A stretch of DNA of 64,000 nucleotides from Allodiplogaster sudhausi (lineage: Eukaryota > Nematoda > Chromadorea > Rhabditida > Diplogasteridae). Within the stretch, counting starts at the first letter, position 1. The number at the start of each line of letters is the position of its first letter. Below the pieces are notes generated by a model. That model ran no database searches. It was not told the DNA's origin and saw only the letters and a list, made by a program, of their open reading frames with translations. Both the position numbers and the translations under genes were made by a program. Where the stretch lies: NCBI GenBank assembly GCA_945643635.1, contig CALZFC010000248.1:7367501-7431500 (forward strand). The letters run 5' to 3'. Of the stretch, positions 55,484-64,000 are shown piece after piece.

Positions 55484-55956
55484 TTTGAATTTTATGGCCT
55501 TTTTTCTTTTAATTTCAATTTAGTTTTTTTTTCTCGCCATTTTATTCGCAAACGCCTTTTCAACCACTTCACTTTTGATACCGTATCTATTGTAGTGCAT
55601 TCGACGGACTCTGAACAATTACGACCAGGAATTTATTATACTTAACAAAAACAAAGACTTAACTACGCCGTTCATGTCTGCATGTGATATCAACAATGCT
55701 GAATGTATGTATAAGCAATTTCATCTTTTTTCAAAGGCATTAATGTGAACGGATAGAAAATGAAGACAATGTTGAATAATGAACGACTAGAAGATGTCAT
55801 AGAAGATGACTCTCGGGAGGCATGAAGTGGAGAAATAGTTTTAGTTGATATTATCACAATGGAGTACGCTTTTAGATGACATTGAAATATTCCCCTCAAT
55901 CCCCCGAGCTCTTTTCGTCTCGCAACGCTTTGAAAGCGAATGCATGCTGCAATGGA

Positions 55957-56856
55957 TTACGGTAGATGGAGGGAGGATGGCTGGCGAGAGAGCTGAGGGG
56001 GCAGGCGAGAGGGCGCACGAGGGAGCGAGCGAGAGCCCCTCTTGAATGGAAGATGGACCATCCAGTCGAGGGCGTTCAGAACAATCCGCACTCCATCACA
56101 GATGCGATTGAGATCTTCCGTTGCCATCGCCACTTTGACCTCTCGGCTGTCCATCGAAGAGGGCGGAGACGTCAAAAAGATCGGCGGATTGTTCAGAAGA
56201 TAGCGTAGCAGTCTCTTCAACATTTATTTGAGACTTATAGAAAGAAAGATTTGCAAGCAAGTCCAAGTGATTACGGAGAGACAATGAAGCAACTAATGAG
56301 AGTTTGCTGCGTTGGAATCCGTCGCCTGAGACATTTCCGCTCCGTGAAAACGGATGACTGCATTGTGGAGAGCGGTCCATTCGTTGAAATAACGACGCTG
56401 GCAAATTGTGATCTCGCGAAGTTGCTGTGATGAAAATAGTACTTTCATTATTTACCTCTGACATTTAAATAAGTTTTAATCCTCTAAAAGAAATTCTTTC
56501 TTATCCCGCTCACTTTATGTGATTTCAAGGATCGCTGGCTCCACCTTCTTTCCTACAGTAATCCTGTGTTGAAATCTGGATGACCTTTTATACAAATTGA
56601 GTTATGTTTCAAAGCCGATTTGTTCGAGTGCTGAGAATGTCTAGCATCCAATAGATCCCCTCCAAAATCCCCGCTTACCATTTCCAGCGACCAGCGCGGT
56701 CTGTTCGTCCTTGAGATTTGCGACGTCACTCATCCTCGCCACTCTCTCACTCTCCACCTCCACGAGAAGGAGCAGAGAGAGCACGGCGAGAGAGGAGACG
56801 GCAGACGGCGAGAGAAGCAACATCAGCCAGGCTAAAAAGAGCTCATCTGAATGCAC
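55957..56856 (-). CDS. Possible secreted or membrane protein, unrecognised
   Basis: Exon 1 from 56856 reads MHSDELFLAWLMLLLSPSAV, SSLAVLSLLLLVEVESERVA and EQTALVAGN, with a donor AATG|GTAAGC near 56678: a long signal-anchor. A second exon follows acceptor TTTTCATCACAG (about 56427). Two frames are open there; the one that keeps phase reads ATSRDHNLPASLFQRM, the other reads QRRYFNEWTALHNAVIRFHG and looks more protein-like. A further frame 56223-55957 starts MLKRLLRYLLNNPPIFLTSP. The frames do not join into one safe model. Confidence 0.35.
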
Positions 56857-56899
56857 TTCCCAGATATTACTGCTTATGCTAAAAAACCAATTCTGGCAT

Positions 56900-57880
56900 T
56901 TCTGTTTCGGTTAGACTCCTCTGGCCGGGGAATGTCGTTCAAATTAACATCGAGGAAGATCATTCGAATTAGGAAATGTTGAATTGGCGTGGGAATGAAG
57001 AAATCACGTGGGAAGTCCACCGCAAAGACTGATGTAACAGGGTAAACAAGCTAGAGCAGTAGATTTTTTTGTTAATTTGTTTGAATAGTTTGTTTGTTTT
57101 TGCTCCTTATGACGGATTGAAATTAGTACCTAAGTCCATAGTATGGGTCGTTTTGTGCCCTCAAAAGGTTGCCATCTGGTAGGCAATCAAGTTTTCACGA
57201 AGATGCCGTGAAAGTCAACAGCAAGGAGGCTAATCTGGCATTTTTGAAAACATTTAAAGCTAGAAACTATCCCTCGCATGAACAGCTCTATTATTGAAGT
57301 TTCGTTATCTGATATCTTGGAATTGTATTCTTACCTTCTTCACCCATTCATGATGAGCAGTTTGCATGGCCAAGACCATGTCGTAAGTTGTTTTTTATTG
57401 TAACCAAAATTAAAACTCTAGCAAAGCACCCCATAAAGAAGCAATGTAATTTGAATTTTTCGAATCGGAAAAATTTCGTTTTTGACTTTATGTTCGGTTT
57501 AAAATACGGATTTCATTAATTGTAAGAAACATAATAAACTACTCAAATTCTGAGTTAAAAGTTCAATGTCTTCGCTACAATACAAATAAAGTCGCGTCAA
57601 CGGACTTCTTGGAAGCAACCATTTACTATTGGCGTAGCAGCTCCACATTAAAGAAAAAACGGACTAACATTAAATCTTTTCACAGGAACGTTATCAATAC
57701 AACGAAAAAAAGAGATGGAAATGAAGTGCTGATTTTATAGTCTCCCTCCCTTATAAATTGGAGAACAAGGGCGAAATCTTAAAAAAAGATTGCAGTCGAC
57801 ATGGACACGAATGGCGAGAGAGAGAGAGAGATCATCTCTCCATGTGCCGGTTTCTGCTTTCTCCGAGACGTAGTATGTAT
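56900..57880. other. AT-rich region, no gene recognised
   Basis: Only short open frames and a small GA run at 57813-57829. Confidence 0.4.
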
Positions 57881-57965
57881 GAGAGGGCGAATTGAGCCTT
57901 TATACGGTGGTTCTTGGCTGGCAACGCCCCCCAGGCAAGAAGAAGAAGATCTCGCAATGGGTTGT

Positions 57966-58002
57966 TGAAGACTCTCTCTCTCTCTCTATCTCTCTCTCTC
58001 TA

Positions 58003-58034
<32 letters not shown>

Positions 58035-58050
58035 TCTTTCTCTGTCTCTA

Positions 58051-58083
<33 letters not shown>

Positions 58084-58118
58084 TTTTCTTCTCTGTCTCT
58101 CTCTCTCTCTCTTTCTAA
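57966..58118. repeat. (CT)n tract
   Basis: About 150 bp CTCTCT/TATCTC microsatellite. Confidence 0.95.
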
Positions 58119-58119
58119 C

Positions 58120-59030
58120 ACTTTTGCTCCAAAAGATATGTATGCACGCGACACTTATTTAAAGTCTCGTGGCTATCTGTCCAGCCAAGACAACCACACA
58201 GAAAATTAACATATACAACTACTGTCAGTAATCTCGGGCGATATGTACATATAAAAATACAATAACTTTTGCGCAAATTGCGAGCGACATTTGCGCAAAA
58301 GTGCACAAAGGGCACATTGATGGAAAAGGCATACAATATTGGTATGTTCCAAAGTGATACCACACGGATTGACAACCTCCTTTGTTTCTCCTACTTACCT
58401 GGGATCAGACGGGATCGCTTCTTCGAGCTCTCCGCTCGAATTTTAAATGCGCGACTATTTGGCTTCCGTTCTGATTGTGAGGTCGTGTAAATGTAGAGAA
58501 AACAGAAGTGGTACTAAGAAAAATTTTTGTCTTATTTCTTATTTTTATTAAATTTTTTTTTAAATTTGACTTCGGAAGCCAGGTACATATGTACATAGGC
58601 AGCAAGTACATTTATTCGAGAAGTAAGAATCCTTTCTAGAATTCCGTAAACAAGGGTTTCGCTAATTTTATTAGACTTTGAAAAAGTCCTTATGCAAATA
58701 CCAACTATGCAAATTAATGCAAATTAAATCATCTTGTTACTGACAATGAGGTCGCAAAAACGTCAAGGGGTCTCAAATAGTCAAATTCAAATGCCCTGCA
58801 CTCTTTTGTTCATTGAGTGATCGCAAGACGCCTGCATAATCATCGTTATCAACCTTGTCAAGATGCGCTTTCTTATCTCATTGTCAGTCGACTCTTCATT
58901 CGTGGACAGAGAATAGAATCCTCTGAACAACAACAATAACACCTGAAATGCACCATTTCACGATGTATATCTCCTACTTTTCACGTCCCAAAAAAAAAAG
59001 ATAACAAGAACACTTCATGACGTTTACTTT
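58120..59030. other. Intergenic DNA
   Basis: A strong donor-like CCCAG|GTAAGTAGG lies on the minus strand at about 58400, but no exon could be supported. An ATTAGACTTTGAAAAAGTC stretch at 58668 is the inverse of sequence beside the hairpin at 13.05 kb. Confidence 0.4.
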
Positions 59031-59034
59031 CTTG

Positions 59035-59262
59035 TAGATCATCGCGTACTCGAAGAAGATCTCCTCCGCCCTCCCGCAGATCAAGGCTGATAATCGAGAA
59101 GCGTCCGAAGACTTACTAACAAAAGGGAATTAATTATTGATTATCATCGTTAGGGAAGGAGAACGAGGCACCGTGGAAGTGGAATTCACGATGAACAATG
59201 GAAATTGTACACTTACTTCGTATTTTAAAACTGATGATCCTGACGAAGGACTGAGAAAGTGA
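59035..59262 (+). pseudogene. MARM-type secreted gene, copy 5 (3' fragment)
   Basis: 59152-59262 reads VREGERGTVEVEFTMNNGNC then TLTSYFKTDDPDEGLRK and TGA, matching the last exon of copy 2, but its first half is gone and the preceding 59035-59130 (acceptor CTTGTAG, then IIAYSKKISSALPQIKADNR) is unrelated. The conserved 3' flank follows at 59390-59450. Confidence 0.5.
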
Positions 59263-59759
59263 ATGGGGAGAGCAAAGAAAAGTCTAAAAAAACTATTTAT
59301 AAATTTTTTTGTCGGAACTATTTTGATTTAAATAAGAGGGACAGAGAGTCACATTTAAGCCAAGATAGAGGCAATTCGTCCGTGTACTCAACATTGCCAC
59401 TTGTTTTAGTTCGAATAAAAGTTGCAGCAATCAATCGCTTGAAGGCTAAAGGAGCTTGCACAAGCTTATGCTCCAAATGCACTTCAAAGCACTAGAATTG
59501 GTACGGCAAAACAATGACAAAAATGTGAGTATTTTTGAGAATTGCTGTATATATTCTGTAGACAAAAAAAGCTGTTTTAGTTGTATATACAGCGTGAGAA
59601 GATGTAATACAAAGAAAGATTACTGCAAAATTCAGAGAGAAAAACTCAAGCAAGCAAATATGCCCTTTATGGATCTTGAAGGTCTTTTGTTTGAGCCTTT
59701 TTCGATTTGTCGCCAACAGGGAATGTTTGATAACAAATGGGCCAGTCGAACAATACGAG

Positions 59760-60790
59760 CACCAACCTTCGTTTCTTTCATTTATTGCCAATCATTCGCT
59801 TTCGATCAAATGGTAGCGAATCGGGAAGGCTTTTTTACCTCCGCAGAACGATGACAAACAAGACCTTGAATACGGAGAAAGGCGAGCGAAGTGAAGAGAG
59901 CCTCAGACAGAAGGCGGCCGTGGTCGTTCGGGAGATTGAGAATTGCATAAATACTGACATTTTGTGGTGAAGCGGGGTTTACTACCTTTCGATTGCATAA
60001 ATAGCGGAGGGAGGAATGGAAGAAGGCAGAGGAATGGCAAGGATGCTCTTCATCGCCGCCCTCTGCCTCATTGTATGCGCGCCACTCGTGTCAGCCTTGC
60101 TATTAAAAAATTACTTATTTTAGCAGCCATTTCAGCTAAATCATGCGAGCAAATGATTCCTTTTAACTATTTAATTAATGCAAAAAGTAAAGTCTAAAAA
60201 ATTTAGTGGTTGATCTAGACACTAAAAGTCGAAGAAAATAGGCTAAAAGCATCTTTTTTTATAGATTGGCTGATATCGTGCCGCATTTTCCACACGGGAT
60301 TCGCAATGAAGGCAACAGCACTATAATATATGGCAACTGCATTATATATTTCGACAGAGGCATATTAAAAGGAGGCATAAGTTTTCTTCCCAATCTCTGT
60401 CAACTTTGATCTCAATCAACTCCAATCTATTCTTTTCTTTATTGGCATATATTTTTTTTTCTCTCAAAGGATGCACTCGAACTGTCCGCCCAGACGGAAA
60501 GACACTCGCCGTCATTAGCGAAGAAGACGGAGGAAAATTTAGAGTGGCAGTCTCGAAGAATTGTTCGTCAACTTCTATTGAACAAGCAATTCTTCATCAC
60601 TGAGGAAGTGATTGTGGAGAGCAAATAAAAGTCCAAAAAAAATTATTTATAACTTTTTTAGTCGGGACTATTATTTTTTTAAAGATGGAAAGAGAGGCAC
60701 ATTTAATCCAAGATAGAGGCAGTTCCTCCTTGTACTCAACATTATCATTTGTATTACTTCGAATAAAGGTTGAAACAATCAATCGCATGA
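59760..60790 (+). pseudogene. MARM-type secreted gene, copy 6
   Basis: Signal-peptide exon at 60034: MARMLFIAALCLIVCAPLVS. Terminal exon 60470-60603 is intact after CTCTCAAAG: GCTRTVRPDGKTLAVISEED, then FRVAVSKNCSSTSIEQ and TGA. The cysteine-module exon expected between them is not found; the sequence diverges at about 60245 into unrelated DNA. If spliced directly, a two-exon product with one Cys pair could be made, but no clear donor follows the signal exon. The 3' flank is conserved at 60715-60790. Confidence 0.5.
59990..60005 (+). promoter_or_regulatory. TATA-like box of copy 6
   Basis: CGATTGCATAAATAGCGG about 40 bp upstream of the ATG at 60034, identical to that of copies 2 and 4. Confidence 0.55.
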
Positions 60791-60977
60791 AAATAAAGAG
60801 CTTACAAAATACAACTTAAATTGAGTCGAACTGCAATGAAATTCATTAAGCCTGGCAGCCAATATTACGCACCCAAATTACATTTTCCTCCACAGATGAG
60901 AAGGACGAGAGACTATCCAAGTTGGAGGCAGCCCATACTGATCTTGTGGCGTGATTTGATGCCCATGTTTGTTCTGC

Positions 60978-61181
60978 TGTAATGAAACTGTCTGGCTTCT
61001 TCGCTGTCATGTGGATGTGGAGAGGACGTGGGACAGGGCGCAACCACACTTTTATCACCAACTTGGCCCAAAAGCAACAATTAAAAACCGGGACAAGAAG
61101 AGGGAAGCGACCGCTCACTAAGAGCACTCCAAGGCAGACTGACTCTTATGGAGTCGCGAAAGACACGTCAGCTCAAATGCT
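60978..61181 (+). repeat. 204-bp direct repeat, first copy
   Basis: Nearly identical to 61653-61856 (both run from TGTAATGAA to CTCAAATGCT, with a few differences). Open through MWMWRGRGTG and LAQKQQLKTGTRRGKR. It may be a transposon end or exon duplication; a GTGTGGATGTGGA stretch near 31375 is related. Confidence 0.85.
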
Positions 61182-61261
61182 CCGCCGCTAATCAAGCAAC
61201 ACACACGGCTTGAAATCACTCGGCGTCTCTCAATTCACACCACCGCACACATCCACTCAAA

Positions 61262-61400
61262 CCACGCGAATTACACCGCAATCTGTGAAATGCACGCCGG
61301 CACTTTCCCACACACCAGAAACTGTGAAATGCACACCGGCACTTTCACCTTCTCCACACCACTCCACGCAAACGTTCGCACCTGAAAGACCCCCTTTTCA
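61262..61400 (+). repeat. Short tandem coding-like repeat
   Basis: GTGAAATGCAC(G/A)CCGGCACT occurs twice 36 bp apart, between the two 204-bp repeats. Confidence 0.65.
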
Positions 61401-61652
61401 ATCTCAAAGCCCCCACGCTTTCTCTCAACAATCGTTCTCCTTCTAGAAGTCCCCTCACTCCTTTGATGAACACCAGATGTTGATCAACCAGCCAACGACA
61501 CCAGCTTGCTCTGCTCACCACAGCCTTCTCGCGCCAGCACACAGCTCTGGAGACCCCCGTCTCCTCTTTCCTGCACAAGAAGTTAAACTCACTCGTCCTT
61601 CGCAAGGCGCTGCGTCACTGGAAAATCCTCGAGTCGTACGGTTCGGTCCCCA

Positions 61653-61856
61653 TGTAATGAAGCTGTCTGGCTTCTTCGCAGTCGTGTGGATGTGGAGAGG
61701 ACGTGGGACAGGGCGAAACTACACTTTTATCACCAACTTGGCCCAAAAGCAACAATTAAAAACCGGGACAAGAAGAGGGAAGCGACCGCTCACTAAGAGC
61801 ACTCCAAGGCAGACTGACTCTTATGGAGTCGCGAAAGACACGTCAGCTCAAATGCT
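61653..61856 (+). repeat. 204-bp direct repeat, second copy
   Basis: 471 bp after the first copy ends. Confidence 0.85.
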
Positions 61857-61863
61857 GACGTGT
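61838..61863. repeat. Hairpin at the end of the second 204-bp repeat
   Basis: ACACGTCAGC, loop TCAAAT, GCTGACGTGT: 10-bp perfect stem. The first copy has only the left arm, so the right arm marks the outer boundary of the repeated unit. Confidence 0.75.
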
Positions 61864-61989
61864 AACAACAAATAACACCGAGCCATATAATACAAGCATT
61901 CATAGAATTCACAATGATAAGCACTACAACTAGAGTGCACCCTTAATAGGATGTATGGGGTAAGGAATGAGGGTGGAAAGAGGTGAGAA

Positions 61990-62805
61990 GTGAGTCATCA
62001 TGACACTACTTCATGTTCTTCTCTCGCTAATGTTAATGATGTTGCCATGTCCACTTCCCCCATCCCTCCCACCCGTGGGGCTGCCTCCGTCGCTCCCCCG
62101 GCTGAATCCAACACGGCCCTCCCTCCTCCCCCCTCCTCCTCTCCCCCGATTCCCTCGTGGGATCACGCTTTTGAGACAGAGGAAGAGAAAGCGGACCGCA
62201 CTGAGCGTCGCCGCTCGGTTGTCGTGGATGGCGTAGACTTTGCTTCCGGTTCAGCCACTGAGCAGGCACTTCATTATTATAATGTCATCTCTCGACTGCT
62301 TAATTATCTTGATATCTGTGCTCTCCCCGTTGCCGTGTACACTCTCCCATCCCGCGGCTCGCGCTCCGCTCTTCTTAAGGTTGTCTTACCTAACTCTGCT
62401 ATTCAGCAGCAAATGATTAAGGCCTCTCCCCATCTCCACGATTCATATGACCTCTATCGTATCTCAGTCCGCCCGTCCCTTACCCTCGCCCAGAGAGGCA
62501 TCAAACCCTCCTCCCCTCGTCTTCTGATGGACTTCTCCAAGTTCTTCCGCCTCCAACGCCATCTCCAACAGCCACATACCCTCCGCACATCGCAGCCTCC
62601 CCCACCTCTGGCAACCACACACCACCAACCCAACAACCACCGGTCTCGCTTCCGTAACCATTCCACCTCGTCTGCCGTTCAGCGTTTTAACTCTCTCCCT
62701 CTCCCCCTCTCCCATTATCGTCATTTCTCGCACGGCTATTGCAACGCCGTTCCCCCTTCTCCCTCCCCTTTCAACCACTGGCCGCCCCTCAACCATCACC
62801 AATAG
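61990..62805 (+). CDS. LINE ORF1-like protein, second type
   Basis: 271-codon frame. Proline/serine-rich start; then WDHAFETEEEKADRTERRRS, VVVDGVDFASGSATEQALHY, a hydrophobic helix (VISRLLNYLDI) and SRSALLKVVLPNSAIQQQMI, the RNA-binding (RRM-like) fold of LINE ORF1. The histidine-rich C-terminus is probably read out of frame: ORF1 character stops near 62520. No reverse transcriptase follows, so this is a 3'-truncated or interrupted element. It differs from the ORF1 at 27502. Confidence 0.6.
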   Translation: MSHHDTTSCSSLANVNDVAMSTSPIPPTRGAASVAPPAESNTALPPPPSSSPPIPSWDHAFETEEEKADRTERRRSVVVDGVDFASGSATEQALHYYNVISRLLNYLDICALPVAVYTLPSRGSRSALLKVVLPNSAIQQQMIKASPHLHDSYDLYRISVRPSLTLAQRGIKPSSPRLLMDFSKFFRLQRHLQQPHTLRTSQPPPPLATTHHQPNNHRSRFRNHSTSSAVQRFNSLPLPLSHYRHFSHGYCNAVPPSPSPFNHWPPLNHHQ

Positions 62806-62809
62806 GAAA

Positions 62810-64000
62810 CCTTCGCAGGCCAAATCTTAAGAGAGCCTCTCTGTAAGGGTCAAGGAGCGTCTGCCCTAAAGAATTTTTGCTTTCTTTTACTTTGAAAACT
62901 TTATGAGGGATGCGTCTAGAGTTTATAAAGAAGTTTAGGCGGTCAGAAAGTTTGAATAAATTTTTTTCTCTTAGATATAAGTCGAAATGTTCCAAAACTT
63001 TGGAAGACCATATTTACCTTCTACTTAATATTTCTCGATAATCTTTTCAGTGTTCGATTCCTTGGTCAAAACTGCACAAAAAAGTCCCAGATGACCATTT
63101 GCGAAAAATTAAAATTTTTTATGACTTTTGCCCAATTGAATTTTTTGAAATGTGGTTTTCAGGCAATAACTTTTTTTTACCATTACTTTCCAAAAATTGA
63201 TCTTCCACAAGAAAGAGGAGGAAAAACTACACATAATATGTGCCTACGACGAAAAAACTCCGAGTTCCATCCATGGTACGCTTGATCGAAATGAAGTTTT
63301 TCTGGATATTATATTTCATTCTTCTGGCAAAAGTACCATTGGATGGCACTCAAAAGTAGAAAATGAACATCAAGTTCATGTTTCTCGGCTCAAAAAACAT
63401 TATGGTACAGTTTTCAGAACATAAGTTCCATTGGTATCATTTTTCATAGAACAGCTCAAAATAGTCGAATCCTGTAGTCGATTTTTTTCGAAATTTCAAG
63501 ATTTCTGAAACATGTGAAGATTTTGCTCTATCATCGGAGGATATATTATGCAAAAGACTCTGCTCTTTCGAATGGTTATGACCTTTTTGGCAATCCGGCT
63601 CACAAATGACCTGATAGTTGGCTTCGAAGGGGTTTTCGTACATTTATTTCACCATCTATGCTCGAAAAAAGGATATTTCTTGACTTTTTGAGTACTTTTG
63701 TGTGATAGATCGTAAAAGAACTTCAAAAAATACTGGAATACCCATTATTGGTGCTAGATGTTTCAAAAGGACAATGTAGAAATATTTTCTAAATTATATT
63801 AATCAATAACGCCTTCAACAGCATCATTCAAATGCATATTCCCAAAAAAAGTATCCTCAGATTTTGATGATAAAGCTGTATCCGACTCAGTTTTTCCTAC
63901 TCTTTCTAGCAGTATAAAGATTATGTGGAAAATCGGCGTACAAGACCCATTAATTGTACAAAGAATAGAAATTTTTCTGCCTGAAATTGGCCAAAATCAC
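62810..64000. other. AT-rich end of the window
   Basis: Several 60-75-codon frames, none recognised. One (63197-63424, containing LHIICAYDEKTPSSIHGTLD) has ordinary composition and may be an exon fragment. Confidence 0.3.

Noticed and set aside
59035..59130. Mediator subunit 4-like exon (IIAYSKKISSALP)
   Set aside because: The similarity to the YAHRIS-type helix is only a few residues and there is no neighbouring exon.
1..64000. Prokaryotic features (operons, CRISPR arrays, ribosome binding sites)
   Set aside because: Gene structure is clearly eukaryotic; the tandem repeats have no spacer pattern.

Overview
This is eukaryotic, almost certainly metazoan DNA: multi-exon genes with mostly short GT-AG introns (about 70-300 bp), signal-peptide exons, an astacin protease with EGF and CUB modules, an M16 (insulin-degrading-enzyme type) metallopeptidase, an FG-nucleoporin, LINE and LTR retrotransposons, and very abundant (CT)n/(GA)n tracts. 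The compact astacin gene, with a perfect 3' splice site one base upstream of its signal-peptide ATG (possible spliced-leader acceptor), suggests a nematode or a similar compact invertebrate. Species cannot be fixed from the sequence alone.

Layout. (1) 1-18.4 kb: a duplicated cluster of small secreted cysteine-rich proteins. Two genes look intact: a one-module gene on the minus strand (11348-10177) and a two-module gene on the plus strand (14746-16328). Around them lie at least six copies or relics of a related family whose signal peptides resemble MARMLFIAALCL; these are arranged head-to-head with relics of the two-module gene. A large inverted segmental duplication (about 4.93-7.72 kb against 16.59-18.38 kb) contains some of them. 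Transposons interrupt the cluster: a TIR element with an identifiable empty site (10.7-11.1 kb), a broken LTR element with Gag (7.7-9.7 kb), a MITE (6.0-6.9 kb) and a 37-bp perfect hairpin (13.05 kb). (2) 18.4-21.2 kb: degraded transposons, including a relic of a reverse transcriptase. (3) 21.7-24.6 kb: a nearly fully resolved 15-exon astacin gene. (4) 25.4-31.6 kb: a tandem family of small single-pass membrane proteins, split by a MITE and a LINE; a compact relative sits at 55.1 kb. (5) 35.4-40.8 kb (minus): 13 exons of an M16 peptidase C-terminal half, with a frameshift and a missing internal segment. (6) 46.7-52.6 kb (minus): an Nup58-like nucleoporin gene whose intron carries a young LTR element with identical LTRs and a matched 4-bp target duplication. 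(7) 53-64 kb: hairpins, MITEs, a further copy of the secreted family (59-60.8 kb), a 204-bp direct repeat and a LINE ORF1 fragment.

For the secreted family, two cysteines about 18-20 residues apart are followed by a phase-1 intron placed directly before an x-x-Cys codon, and then by a short beta-rich-looking exon ending in Cys. The shared intron phase links proteins that otherwise look unrelated. A conserved TATA-like GCATAAATAGC box lies 30-50 bp upstream of the signal-peptide ATG in most copies. I do not recognise this family; it is the most likely undescribed system in the window. Coordinates of exons were derived by hand from reading frames and splice dinucleotides.
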